This document shows positions 8,855 through 16,488 of a stretch of DNA of 64,000 bases, piece by piece (the stretch's first letter is position 1; every line of letters begins with the position of its first letter). A program made the position numbers and the translations under genes. The notes below the pieces were generated by a model. That model searched no databases. It was given only the letters and a program-made list of their open reading frames with translations, and was not told the DNA's origin. The DNA is from Lysobacterales bacterium 63-13 (GTDB lineage Bacteria; Pseudomonadota; Gammaproteobacteria; Xanthomonadales; Rhodanobacteraceae), in assembly GCA_001899855.1 (NCBI GenBank), contig MKWR01000027.1, forward strand, positions 186,001 through 250,000, read 5' to 3'.

Positions 8855-8884
8855 TACGATATTGCGCGTACGATGTCTATCGTA
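8855..8884. promoter_or_regulatory. Operator-like TACGAT repeats upstream of copy 1
   Basis: TACGAT occurs at 8855-8860 and 8869-8874, and its complement ATCGTA at 8879-8884, about 110-140 bases upstream of the ATG at 8746. This gives overlapping inverted repeats. It is a possible regulator site. No matching sequence was found in front of copy 2, although an unrelated inverted repeat sits at the same distance there. Confidence 0.35.
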
Positions 8885-9030
8885 ATTTGATCGAGGAAAT
8901 CGCGTGGGCGGTAGATCTCCTCGCGTGCGGGTCGCCATCGAGGACGCCGGTCAGCGCCGACACAGGGAATTCCTGGCTCACTGCAGCACGCTCAAGGCGC
9001 TGTTTGCGTGCGTAGCAGGGCAGCCTGCCG

Positions 9031-9175
9031 GCATCGCCTGCAACTGCCCGGCAACTGCTCCTGCGTTGCTCTCGACGGCCGTTCCCGACGCCGTTCTACC
9101 GCATCCATCCATGGATGCGTACCTCCTGCATCCGTGCAGTCGTCCTGCGTTGTCGGCATACAGGCCATCCTTGGC
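9031..9175. repeat. 145-bp direct repeat, first copy
   Basis: It matches 9284-9428 over 145 bases with two substitutions. It contains the perfect 12-base palindrome CATCCATGGATG at 9106-9117. Its head, GCATCGCCTGCAACTGC, recurs with one change at 9173 and exactly at 9284. Confidence 0.95.
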
Positions 9176-9283
9176 ATTGCCTGCAACTGCTTGGAAGAAG
9201 AGCGTTCGATCACAGATCGAACCCACAGGGCTCTCTGGTCGATTGCTGGTGTGGGTCAGCGCTGTGCGCTGACATCATCCATA
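9173..9283. repeat. 111-bp spacer unit with two 8-3-8 inverted repeats
   Basis: This segment between the two 145-bp copies begins with the same head (GCATTGCCTGCAACTGCT) and then diverges. It contains two perfect inverted repeats of the same design, eight-base arms around three bases: GTTCGATC-ACA-GATCGAAC at 9204-9222 and GTCAGCGC-TGT-GCGCTGAC at 9255-9273. The function is unknown. Confidence 0.8.
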
Positions 9284-9428
9284 GCATCGCCTGCAACTGC
9301 TCGGCAACTGCTCCTGCGTTGCTCTCGACGGCCGTTCCCGACGCCGTTCTACCGCATCCATCCATGGATGCGTACCTCCTGCATCCATGCAGTCGTCCTG
9401 CGTTGTCGGCATACAGGCCATCCTTGGC
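9284..9428. repeat. 145-bp direct repeat, second copy
   Basis: Second copy of the element at 9031-9175, differing at two positions. It ends three bases before the A-run of the terminator at 9432, so the duplicated unit abuts the end of the second small gene. Confidence 0.95.
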
Positions 9429-9431
9429 CAT

Positions 9432-9461
9432 AAAAAAACCGCAGCGTGGGCTGCGGTTTTT
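9432..9461. terminator. Bidirectional rho-independent terminator
   Basis: ACCGCAG and CTGCGGT pair around a short loop, flanked by seven As on the left and five Ts on the right, so it can work on both strands. It serves the minus-strand gene ending at 9516 and is similar to the hairpin at 8193-8221. Confidence 0.85.
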
Positions 9462-9515
9462 GCTTGCGGCTCGACTGTCAAACGCTCGCCAATCGAGCCA
9501 TCAATGTGCGCAGGC

Positions 9516-9983
9516 TCAGGGACCGCCTCTCTTGAATTCACGCAGCTGGGTTTTGGTGTCCTTGCGAATTTCCTCAAGCTCACGGTAGGTCTTGCAGTCG
9601 GTCACCGGCCGGTGCGAACCGGTCGGGGCGACGCGCGTGCAGACCAGGCGATCATCGGCGTTCTTGGCAAGGATGCCGTTGGCGCGTTCCTGTTCGTTGA
9701 AGAGCCGCGTGCGGTCACCCATGTTCATGGCCTCGACCGAACCATTGGCCTGGAGCAGGCTGCCCATCTTGTCCAGGGAATCATTGACCAGCTTGCGATC
9801 GGCCGGGCTGAGGAACTCGTAGCGTTGTCCGGTCGCCATCTGGCTGCGGATCTTGTCCACCAGCACGGCGAACTTTTCCGCCGAGTCCGCGATGATCACG
9901 TTTTCCTGTGCCTGCTTCTTCGCCAGCACGGGGGATGCGGCCAGCATCAGGGTGAAGGCGGCAAGGGAAATTGCACGAAACAT
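9516..9983 (-). CDS. Small periplasmic protein with a C-x15-C motif, copy 2
   Basis: A 155-residue paralogue of the protein at 8261-8746. It has the same signal peptide style (ending SPVLA), the same EKFAVLVDKIRSQMATGQRY block and the same CTRVAPTGSHRPVTDC tail. It differs mainly in the middle (SLLQANGSVEAMNMGDR) and has a shorter C-terminus ending KRGGP. The start at 9983 has the same GTTGAACTCCAG context (GGAG on the coding strand) as copy 1. Function unknown. The pair arose by tandem duplication of the gene together with its terminator. Confidence 0.8.
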   Translation of the reverse strand: MFRAISLAAFTLMLAASPVLAKKQAQENVIIADSAEKFAVLVDKIRSQMATGQRYEFLSPADRKLVNDSLDKMGSLLQANGSVEAMNMGDRTRLFNEQERANGILAKNADDRLVCTRVAPTGSHRPVTDCKTYRELEEIRKDTKTQLREFKRGGP

Positions 9984-10088
9984 GTTGAACTCCAGAGTAA
10001 GCCGCGCCCCGACATGCGCGCTGTCGAAGTTGCAAGCAGGGGTGGGTTGGACGAAGCCGCAGGTGCAGCAGGTGGTTGAACGGTTGAA

Positions 10089-10115
10089 CCAAATACACTT
10101 TGCAACCGTATTTGG
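10089..10115. promoter_or_regulatory. Inverted repeat upstream of copy 2
   Basis: Perfect eight-base arms CCAAATAC and GTATTTGG flank an 11-base centre, 106-132 bases upstream of the ATG at 9983. The size and placement suggest a regulator site. This is not verified. Confidence 0.35.
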
Positions 10116-10404
10116 CCTGCTTGCTCCTGTCAAGGCTCGAAAATCCGAGGATCGATCACGCATCAGACCTGAACAAAGGTCTGCCGGCGCGTGCAGAAAG
10201 TCACAGCGTGCCGGGTGAACCCGCGCAGTGGCGGCGCTGCCGTCGCGCAGACATGAAATTTCACACGGCAAGCAGGCGGCCGGGCGATCGAGAGCCAGTC
10301 CACGAATGATCGTCAACGCGTTCGCCATGGAATGGCCAGGAACTTCGGCCAATGATTTCGCCACGCTCGTGCAGCCAGCATCGCGTGGTTTCATTCACTT
10401 CATA

Positions 10405-10422
10405 TATCGGCTATTCTTGATA
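10405..10422. promoter_or_regulatory. Candidate ArsR operator
   Basis: The AT-rich stretch TATCGGCTATTCTTGATA has TATC/GATA symmetry and ends two bases before the arsR ATG. ArsR repressors bind such AT-rich imperfect dyads overlapping their own promoter, which would give arsenite-inducible expression of the operon. The site is inferred from position. Confidence 0.45.
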
Positions 10423-10423
10423 C

Positions 10424-10771
10424 ATGGATATAAACGAAGCAAGCTCGATGCTCGCCGCCCTCGCCCAGTCGACGCGCCTGCAGGCGTTTCGGCTGCTCGT
10501 CGGCCATGAACCGGGCGGCCTGCCAGCCGGTGACATCGCCCGCAAACTGGGCATCCCGCAGAACACGTCCTCGACCCACCTGGCGATCCTGGTCAACGCC
10601 GGACTCGCCGGTTCCACGCGCAACGGCCGCTCCATCACCTATCGCGCCAATCTCGATCGCTTCCGCGAATTGAACTTGTACCTGCTCAAGGATTGCTGCA
10701 ACGGCCGCGCGGAAATCTGCGCGCCCTTGATCGCCGCATTGACGCCATGCTGCGCAGCAACCCCCGCCTGA
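10424..10771 (+). CDS. arsR: ArsR-family arsenic-responsive repressor
   Basis: A 115-residue winged-helix repressor. The helix-turn-helix runs about residues 33-63 (GDIARKLGIPQNTSSTHLAIL). Cysteines cluster at the C-terminal side: Cys91-Cys92, Cys99 and Cys109-Cys110. The CC-x6-C arrangement in LLKDCCNGRAEIC is a likely arsenite or antimonite site, placed away from the classical helix-3 CVCDLC position. It is the first gene of arsR-arsC-acr3, with a 39-base gap to arsC. It would release the operator when arsenite binds. Confidence 0.92.
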   Translation: MDINEASSMLAALAQSTRLQAFRLLVGHEPGGLPAGDIARKLGIPQNTSSTHLAILVNAGLAGSTRNGRSITYRANLDRFRELNLYLLKDCCNGRAEICAPLIAALTPCCAATPA

Positions 10772-10810
10772 CAACCCGCCTCCCTTCTCCCTTGCCATCC
10801 GCCAGCCGCC

Positions 10811-11338
10811 ATGACCCAGCGCGTGTTCAACGTTCTCTTTCTCTGCACCGGCAATTCCGCCCGTTCGATCCTTGCCGAGGCAATCCTGCGCAAGGATGGC
10901 GAAGGACGCTTCCGCGCATTTTCCGCCGGCAGCATGCCCAAGGGCGCGGTGCATCCACTGGCCATCGAAACCCTGGCCAGCCTCGGCTATCCGATAAACG
11001 GATTGCACTCGAAAAGCTGGGATGAATTCGAGAAACCCGCTGCGCCGCAACTGGATTTCATCTTCACTGTTTGCGACAACGCTGCCGGCGAGGTGTGTCC
11101 CATCTGGCCCGGTCATCCGCAGACGGCGCATTGGGGCATCGAGGATCCTGCAGCCGTTGCCGGTACCGAGCTCGAACGCAAGCAGGCATTCGCCGCCGCC
11201 TTTCGTCATCTGAAGAATCGCATCGCGGCGTTCATCGCGCTGCCGTTCGAGCGCCTCGATCGCACCGCCTTGACTGCGCACCTGCACGAGATTGGTCGTC
11301 AGCAAGGCGCCACCGCGATGTCCGGCCGCGAGCCATGA
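10811..11338 (+). CDS. arsC: Arsenate reductase, LMW-phosphatase type
   Basis: A 175-residue enzyme reducing arsenate to arsenite. The P-loop CTGNSARS starts at catalytic Cys12. The redox cysteines are Cys88 (FTVCDNAAGEVCP) and Cys96. This is the thioredoxin-linked, low-molecular-weight phosphatase type, not the glutaredoxin-linked type. The last four bases overlap the acr3 start (ATGA), so reduction and export are produced together. Confidence 0.94.
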   Translation: MTQRVFNVLFLCTGNSARSILAEAILRKDGEGRFRAFSAGSMPKGAVHPLAIETLASLGYPINGLHSKSWDEFEKPAAPQLDFIFTVCDNAAGEVCPIWPGHPQTAHWGIEDPAAVAGTELERKQAFAAAFRHLKNRIAAFIALPFERLDRTALTAHLHEIGRQQGATAMSGREP

Positions 11339-12444
11339 GCGAAACCGTCCTCGAAGCCCCGCAGCAGGCGAATCCCCGGAGCGGCCTTGGCACGTTCGAG
11401 CGCTATCTCAGCGTCTGGGTCGCGCTGTGCATCGTCGTCGGCATTGCCCTCGGTCACCTCACGCCCGGTGGCTTTGCGCGCATCGCCGCAATCGAGTTTG
11501 CCCACGTCAACCTGATTGTCGCGGTGCTGGTCTGGCTGATGATCGTGCCGATGCTGCTGAAGATCGACTTTGCCGCGCTCGACTCGGTGCGCCAGCACTG
11601 GCGCGGCATCGGCGTGACCTTGTTCATCAACTGGGCAGTCAAGCCGTTCTCAATGGCACTGCTCGGGGCAATCTTCATCGGCGGCCTGTTCGCCCAATGG
11701 CTGCCTGCCGAGGAAATCCATTCCTACATGGCCGGGCTGATCCTGCTTGCGGCAGCGCCTTGCACGGCAATGGTGTTTGTCTGGTCGAATCTCTGCGAGG
11801 GCGAACCGCACTTCACGCTGAGCCAGGTCGCGCTGAATGACCTCATCATGGTCTTTGCATTTGCGCCACTGGTTGCCCTGCTGCTCGGCGTCGCCTCGAT
11901 CAGCGTGCCGTGGGACACCTTGCTGCTGTCGGTGGCGCTGTACATCGTGCTGCCCGTGATCGTCGCCCAACTGTTGCGCAGGTTGCTGATCCGCCGTGGC
12001 GGCGACGCCCTGCAGCGGACGTTGCGGATCCTGCAACCGCTCTCGCTGGGCGCTCTGCTGTGCACCCTGGTCCTGCTGTTCGGCTTCCAGGGCGAAGCCA
12101 TCCTCGCGCGGCCGCTGATCATCGCCCTCCTCGCCGTGCCGATCCTGTTCCAGGTCTATCTCAATGCCGGGCTCGCCTACTGGCTGAGCAAGCGCTTCGG
12201 CGTTGCCTGGTGCGTGGCCGCGCCGGCAGCCCTGATTGGCGCTTCGAACTTCTTCGAGCTGGCAGTGGCCGCCGCGATCAGCCTGTTCGGTCTCGATTCG
12301 GGCGCAGCCCTGGCTACCGTGGTCGGCGTCCTTGTCGAGGTTCCGGTGATGCTCTCGATCGTCGCCTTGGTCAAGCGCACGCGGCCCTGGTATGAACGGA
12401 GACTGCCGGGACAAGTGCGATGCGATGCGACCGGGGATCTGTAA
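11335..12444 (+). CDS. acr3: Arsenite efflux permease of the ACR3 family
   Basis: A 369-residue membrane carrier with about ten transmembrane helices that exports arsenite. The conserved cysteine motif is in LLAAAPCTAMVFVWSNLCEG, and ALIGASNFFELAVA and VGVLVEVPVMLS are typical ACR3 blocks. The ATG at 11335 overlaps the arsC stop. A strong terminator follows about 70 bases downstream. Confidence 0.95.
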   Translation: MSETVLEAPQQANPRSGLGTFERYLSVWVALCIVVGIALGHLTPGGFARIAAIEFAHVNLIVAVLVWLMIVPMLLKIDFAALDSVRQHWRGIGVTLFINWAVKPFSMALLGAIFIGGLFAQWLPAEEIHSYMAGLILLAAAPCTAMVFVWSNLCEGEPHFTLSQVALNDLIMVFAFAPLVALLLGVASISVPWDTLLLSVALYIVLPVIVAQLLRRLLIRRGGDALQRTLRILQPLSLGALLCTLVLLFGFQGEAILARPLIIALLAVPILFQVYLNAGLAYWLSKRFGVAWCVAAPAALIGASNFFELAVAAAISLFGLDSGAALATVVGVLVEVPVMLSIVALVKRTRPWYERRLPGQVRCDATGDL

Positions 12445-12512
12445 GAAGCCTGCAACAATGCGCTGGCAGACTGCGCGGACTCGGATCCTCTCCAACTTCG
12501 GGTTGATGTACA

Positions 12513-12543
12513 GACCGCCAGCGCCCCCGCTGGCGGTTTTTTG
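12513..12543 (+). terminator. Rho-independent terminator of the ars operon
   Basis: CCGCCAGC and GCTGGCGG pair around six bases and are followed by six Ts. It closes the arsR-arsC-acr3 transcript just before the end of the convergent gene. Confidence 0.9.
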
Positions 12544-12545
12544 TT

Positions 12546-13613
12546 TCAGTCGATCGCGGCTGCGCCATCGACCGCGCGCCGGCCAAGCGCCGGATCATCG
12601 GTGAACAAGCCATCCACGCCGGCTTCGATCAAGGCCCGCATTTCGGCAAGGCAACCTCGTTCGCAGCGCTGCGCGGGATCGCTGCCACAGCGCAAGGCCG
12701 CCGGCAGGAAGCGGTTTTCCGGGCGCAGGGTCCAGGCATGCACGTGCAGGCCGAGCGCATGCGCCTCGGCAAGCCACGCTGCGCCGCGTCCGGGCAAGCC
12801 GCCTTGTGCATCGAGGGGAAGAATCGCACGCACATGGGCGGCGACGACTTTGGCGTAGCGGGAGATCTCGGCCAGGCCAGCCGGGCCCAGCATCGCTGCA
12901 TAGGTCTGCTGCGCATCGCCGCGACCCAGCAGATCGAAGGGCACCTGCCCGGCATCGCCAATCAGTTGCACCAGGGCGATGTTGGCGCGATCGCCGAGCA
13001 GTCCATGCAAGGCGCGCAGGTTGGAAACCTCGAATGACTGGATGGCAAACGGCGCATGTCGCAGGTAGGCATGGCCATCCAGTGCCGCAACGATGGCCGG
13101 CTCGGGATGCAGGCCGCGGGCATGGAACCAGGTCGAATTCTTGATTTCCGGGATGATGCCGATGGGACGCCCGCCGGCGTGCGCCTCGCGTTCGGCAAGT
13201 TCGACGATCTCGGTGAAGCTGGGGATCATGTACAGCCCGTCATGCGTGCGGCTGCGCAAGTCCGGCATTGGCTCGCGACAGCGCAAGCGACGCAGTTCGG
13301 CAAAGCTGAAGTCGTCACAGAACCAGCCGCTGACGCTGACGCCATCCACCTCTTTCACACGACGTCGCGCGGCGAATCCGGGATGCTCGGCAACGTCGGT
13401 CGAGCGGCTCAGTTCCACCTCATGGCGGGCGACGAGAACGCCGTCGCCGGTCATGACCAGATCCGGTTCGATGTAGTCGGCACCGTCGGCAATGGCCTTT
13501 GCATAGGCGGCCAGCGTGTGTTCTGGACGCAAGGCGCTGGCCCCGCGATGGGCGATGACGAGTGCCTTGGCGGGCAAGCCGTTGACGGATTTCCTGGCAG
13601 ACATGCGCGGCAC
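12546..13613 (-). CDS. Glycerophosphodiester phosphodiesterase
   Basis: A 355-residue GDPD-family TIM-barrel enzyme hydrolysing glycerophosphodiesters to glycerol-3-phosphate and an alcohol. Seen are the HRG motif (His22-Arg23 in AHRGAS), PEHT, YIEPDLVMTGDG (metal-binding E and D), a catalytic His in ARHE, and the closing GVDGLFTDDP. The long insertion before PEIKNS and the overall length resemble the GlpQ branch, but no signal peptide is visible, so it looks cytoplasmic. The first ATG (13613) is taken; a second Met at residue 4 is equally possible. Confidence 0.9.
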   Translation of the reverse strand: MPRMSARKSVNGLPAKALVIAHRGASALRPEHTLAAYAKAIADGADYIEPDLVMTGDGVLVARHEVELSRSTDVAEHPGFAARRRVKEVDGVSVSGWFCDDFSFAELRRLRCREPMPDLRSRTHDGLYMIPSFTEIVELAEREAHAGGRPIGIIPEIKNSTWFHARGLHPEPAIVAALDGHAYLRHAPFAIQSFEVSNLRALHGLLGDRANIALVQLIGDAGQVPFDLLGRGDAQQTYAAMLGPAGLAEISRYAKVVAAHVRAILPLDAQGGLPGRGAAWLAEAHALGLHVHAWTLRPENRFLPAALRCGSDPAQRCERGCLAEMRALIEAGVDGLFTDDPALGRRAVDGAAAID

Positions 13614-13718
13614 GCTGGCTCACTGTGGAATGCCGAAATCATGGCACGAAGCGCGGGTCCCGATTCCAGCGGCATGGCCCTGCGCTACCATCGGCGCATC
13701 CTTCCCACGGCTGCCCCG

Positions 13719-15485
13719 ATGATGCGTACCGTCCTCACCGCCTTGCTCGCCCTGTGCTTCTTCCCCTGCGCCATTGCCGCAAGCGACCCGCTGGCGACGC
13801 TCGCCGAGCAATCCGCATTCAAGCGCACCGGCCACTATGACGAGGTGATCCGCCTCTGCGCCGCGTTTGCCGGGAAATATCCGCAAGCCGTGCGCTGCAT
13901 CGAGTTTGGCAAGACCCCGGAAGGACGGCCGATGCAGGCCCTGGCCGTTTCGCGCAGCGGTGCGCTGGAACCTGAATCCGCGCAAGCGCGCAAGCTGCCG
14001 GTGGTGCTGATGCAAGGCGGCATCCACGCCGGCGAGATCGATGGCAAGGACGCCGGTTTCCTGGTCCTGCGTGAAGTGCTCGAAGGACGCCTGGCCAAGG
14101 GCGTGCTGGACAAGCTGGTCTGGGTGTTCGTGCCGGTCTTCAATGTCGATGGCCACGAACGCTTCAAGGCGTGGAACCGGCCGAACCAGCGCGGCCCCGA
14201 GGAGATGGGCTGGCGCACGACGGCGCAGAACCTCAATCTCAATCGCGACTACGTCAAGGCCGATGCGCCCGAAATGCAGGCCATGCTGGCACTGATGAAT
14301 GCCTGGGATCCGATTGCCCTGGTCGACCTGCATGTCACCGATGGCGCGCAGTTCGAACATGACATCTCGATCAATGTCGAACCCGTGTATTCGGGTGATG
14401 GCGACATGCGCAAGGCCGGCCTCGCCCTGCGCAGCGCGGTGGTCGAACGCCTCGCCAGGCAAGGCTCGTTGCCGCTGTCGTTCTATCCCTCGTTTGTCGA
14501 GTACGACAATCCGCAATCGGGCTTTGCCGATGGCGTGCCGCCGCCGCGCTTCTCGCATGGCTACATGCCCTTGCGCAACCGCTTTGGCGTGCTCGTCGAA
14601 ACCCACTCGTGGAAGGATTATGCGACGCGCGTGCGCGCCACCCGCAACACCATCGTCGACATGCTGGAACTGACCGCCGAGCATGGCCGCGCCTGGCAGA
14701 CGCTTGCCGCGGCCGCCGATCAACGCGCGGCGCAATTGGGGGGCAGAGAAGTGCCGCTGAGCTACAAGGCCAGCGAGAAGAGCCACCTGATCGACTTCCG
14801 CGGCTATGCCTACACGCGCACGCCCTCGGAAATTTCCGGCGTGCTGATGACCCGCTACGACGAATCCAGGCCGATGATCTGGAAAATCCCGCTGCGTGAC
14901 GATGTGCAAGCCGACGCCACGATCAGCGCGCCACAAGGCGGGTATGTGATCCCCGCCGCACACGCGGAAAAGGTCGGCGCAAGACTCGCCTTGCATGGCA
15001 TCGCCTTCCATATCATCGAACATCCCTTGCCGAAAGCCGCGCTGCAGTCGTTTCGCGCCAGCAAGACGACGTTCGGCGCGAAGCCATTCGAGGATCACCA
15101 GACGCTGACCCTCGAAGGCAGCTGGAAAAATGAAACCCGCGACATTTCCGCCGGTTCGCTGTTCGTGCCGATCCGGCAGGCCAAGGCACGCCTGCTGATC
15201 GCCATGCTTGAACCGCAGGCACCCGACTCGCTGGCCGCGTGGGGCGAATTCAACGGTGCCTTCGAGATGAAGGAATACATGGAACCCTATGTCGCCGAGG
15301 ACGTGGCGCGACAGATGCTCAAGGATGATCCGCAGGTTGCCGCGGAGTTCAACGCGCGCCTGGCCAGCGACGCGGACTTTGCCAAGGATCCCTTCGCGCG
15401 ACTGACCTTCTTCGCCCAGCGCCACGCCTCGTGGGATGAGCGCTTCAACCTGTATCCCGTGTTGCGCAGCGCGGTGCCGCTGTGA
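13719..15485 (+). CDS. Secreted M14-family zinc carboxypeptidase-like protein
   Basis: A 588-residue exported protein. The signal peptide covers about residues 1-21 (ending CAIAA). The M14 zinc ligands are in MQGGIHAGEIDGKD (H and E) and VDLHVTDG (His), with NLNRDY and VETHSWKDY nearby. The mature part has a peptidase domain to about residue 330 and a C-terminal beta-rich region. Substrate is probably a peptide or peptide crosslink in the envelope or medium, but cannot be read. The start is one of two adjacent ATGs (13719, 13722) giving a good signal peptide. An exporter operon begins 28 bases downstream. Confidence 0.85.
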   Translation: MMRTVLTALLALCFFPCAIAASDPLATLAEQSAFKRTGHYDEVIRLCAAFAGKYPQAVRCIEFGKTPEGRPMQALAVSRSGALEPESAQARKLPVVLMQGGIHAGEIDGKDAGFLVLREVLEGRLAKGVLDKLVWVFVPVFNVDGHERFKAWNRPNQRGPEEMGWRTTAQNLNLNRDYVKADAPEMQAMLALMNAWDPIALVDLHVTDGAQFEHDISINVEPVYSGDGDMRKAGLALRSAVVERLARQGSLPLSFYPSFVEYDNPQSGFADGVPPPRFSHGYMPLRNRFGVLVETHSWKDYATRVRATRNTIVDMLELTAEHGRAWQTLAAAADQRAAQLGGREVPLSYKASEKSHLIDFRGYAYTRTPSEISGVLMTRYDESRPMIWKIPLRDDVQADATISAPQGGYVIPAAHAEKVGARLALHGIAFHIIEHPLPKAALQSFRASKTTFGAKPFEDHQTLTLEGSWKNETRDISAGSLFVPIRQAKARLLIAMLEPQAPDSLAAWGEFNGAFEMKEYMEPYVAEDVARQMLKDDPQVAAEFNARLASDADFAKDPFARLTFFAQRHASWDERFNLYPVLRSAVPL

Positions 15486-15513
15486 CCGCCTGATCCCGGC
15501 CGGAGGCTGCGCC

Positions 15514-16485
15514 ATGAACCGATTGATCGTGCCGGGCCTCGCCCTGCTGTCCGCACTCGCTGGCTGCAAGGGTGCCGATGAGTCGCTGCTGCTCGGCACG
15601 CTCGAACGCGAGCGCGTCGCGGTCACCGCGCAGGCCTCCGAGCGCATCACGCGCATCGATGTCGCCGAAGGTGAAGCGGTGCAGGCGGGCGCGGCCATCC
15701 TTTCGCTCGATCCCCGCCGCATCGACGCGCGCATCGCCCAGGCCGAGGCCGAAGTCCGCCGCGCCGAATCGGCGCTGGCCGAGTTGCGCAACGGCGTGCG
15801 CAGCGAAATCATCGATGCCGCGCGCGCCGACCTGGCAGGTGCGCTTTCGAGCACGGCGAATGCGAGACGCGAGCGCGATCGCCTCGCCGAACTGCGCCAG
15901 CGCGGCCTGGTCGCGCAAGCCGATCTCGACCAGGCCGAGACCGTGCTGCGCAATGCCGCCGCCCAGCGCGATGGCGCACGCGCGCGCCTTGCCGAGCGTC
16001 TCAATGGCACGCGCATCGAGGATATCGAGCAAGGCGAGGCCAGCCTGTCCAGCGCGCAAGCCGCCGTCGCCCAACTGCAGCTGGAACGCGCCCGCTACGA
16101 TGTCGTCGCGCCGCGCGACGGCACCGTCGATGCGCTGCCGTTCAAGCTCGGCGACCAGCCGGCTGCCGGTGCCGTGCTCGCCAGCGTGCTCGCCGGGCCG
16201 GTCTACGCACGCGTCTATGTGCCGGCCAGCCAGCGCCTGAACGTGCGCCAGGGCTCGGCGTGCACGGTGACGGTCGCCGGCAGCCCGCGAACTTTCGCGG
16301 CAAGCGTGCGCAGCATCCGTTCCGATCCGGCGTTCACGCCTTACTTCGCCTTGACCGGCGACGATGCCAGCCGCCTCGCCTATCGCGCCGAGCTGGTCCT
16401 CGGCGGTGCCGATGCGGACGCGCTGGTCGCCGGCATTCCGGCGCAGGCGCAGTGCAGCGGCAACGCCGGTGCCGGCGCGCGCTGA
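15514..16485 (+). CDS. HlyD-family adaptor lipoprotein of an ABC exporter
   Basis: A 323-residue membrane-fusion protein. It has a lipobox (LSALAGC, Cys18) and two lipoyl-like half motifs (about residues 40-60 and 190-220) flanking a long coiled-coil hairpin rich in A, R, E and Q. A beta-barrel region follows. GGAGG lies eight bases before the ATG. It overlaps no gene but is three bases from the ATPase. This trio resembles the YbhG-F-S/R type exporters. The lipid anchor and the single permease are small departures from that type. Confidence 0.87.
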   Translation: MNRLIVPGLALLSALAGCKGADESLLLGTLERERVAVTAQASERITRIDVAEGEAVQAGAAILSLDPRRIDARIAQAEAEVRRAESALAELRNGVRSEIIDAARADLAGALSSTANARRERDRLAELRQRGLVAQADLDQAETVLRNAAAQRDGARARLAERLNGTRIEDIEQGEASLSSAQAAVAQLQLERARYDVVAPRDGTVDALPFKLGDQPAAGAVLASVLAGPVYARVYVPASQRLNVRQGSACTVTVAGSPRTFAASVRSIRSDPAFTPYFALTGDDASRLAYRAELVLGGADADALVAGIPAQAQCSGNAGAGAR

Positions 16486-16488
16486 AGC

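Larger units (their letters stand above)
8747..9515. other. Long intergenic region with duplicated element
   Basis: This 769-base gap between the two small paralogues holds the upstream region of copy 1 (8747-8950), a repeat cluster (9031-9428) and the terminator of copy 2 (9432-9461). Several open frames cross the repeats in different phases, but none has a ribosome site, and the 145-base repeat length is not a multiple of three, so they are not taken as genes. Confidence 0.7.
9984..10423. other. Intergenic region before the ars operon
   Basis: This 440-base region lies between the divergent small periplasmic gene and arsR. It contains two inverted repeats: CCAAATAC/GTATTTGG at 10089-10115 and CAGACCT/AGGTCTG at 10164-10183. 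The ars operator lies at its right end. I see no convincing gene in it. Confidence 0.6.

Noticed and set aside
8904-9588. Several 70-160 codon open frames across the 145-bp repeats
   Set aside because: They lie in different frames and strands, repeat length is not a multiple of three, and no ribosome site precedes them. The ends merge into the antisense of the small periplasmic gene.
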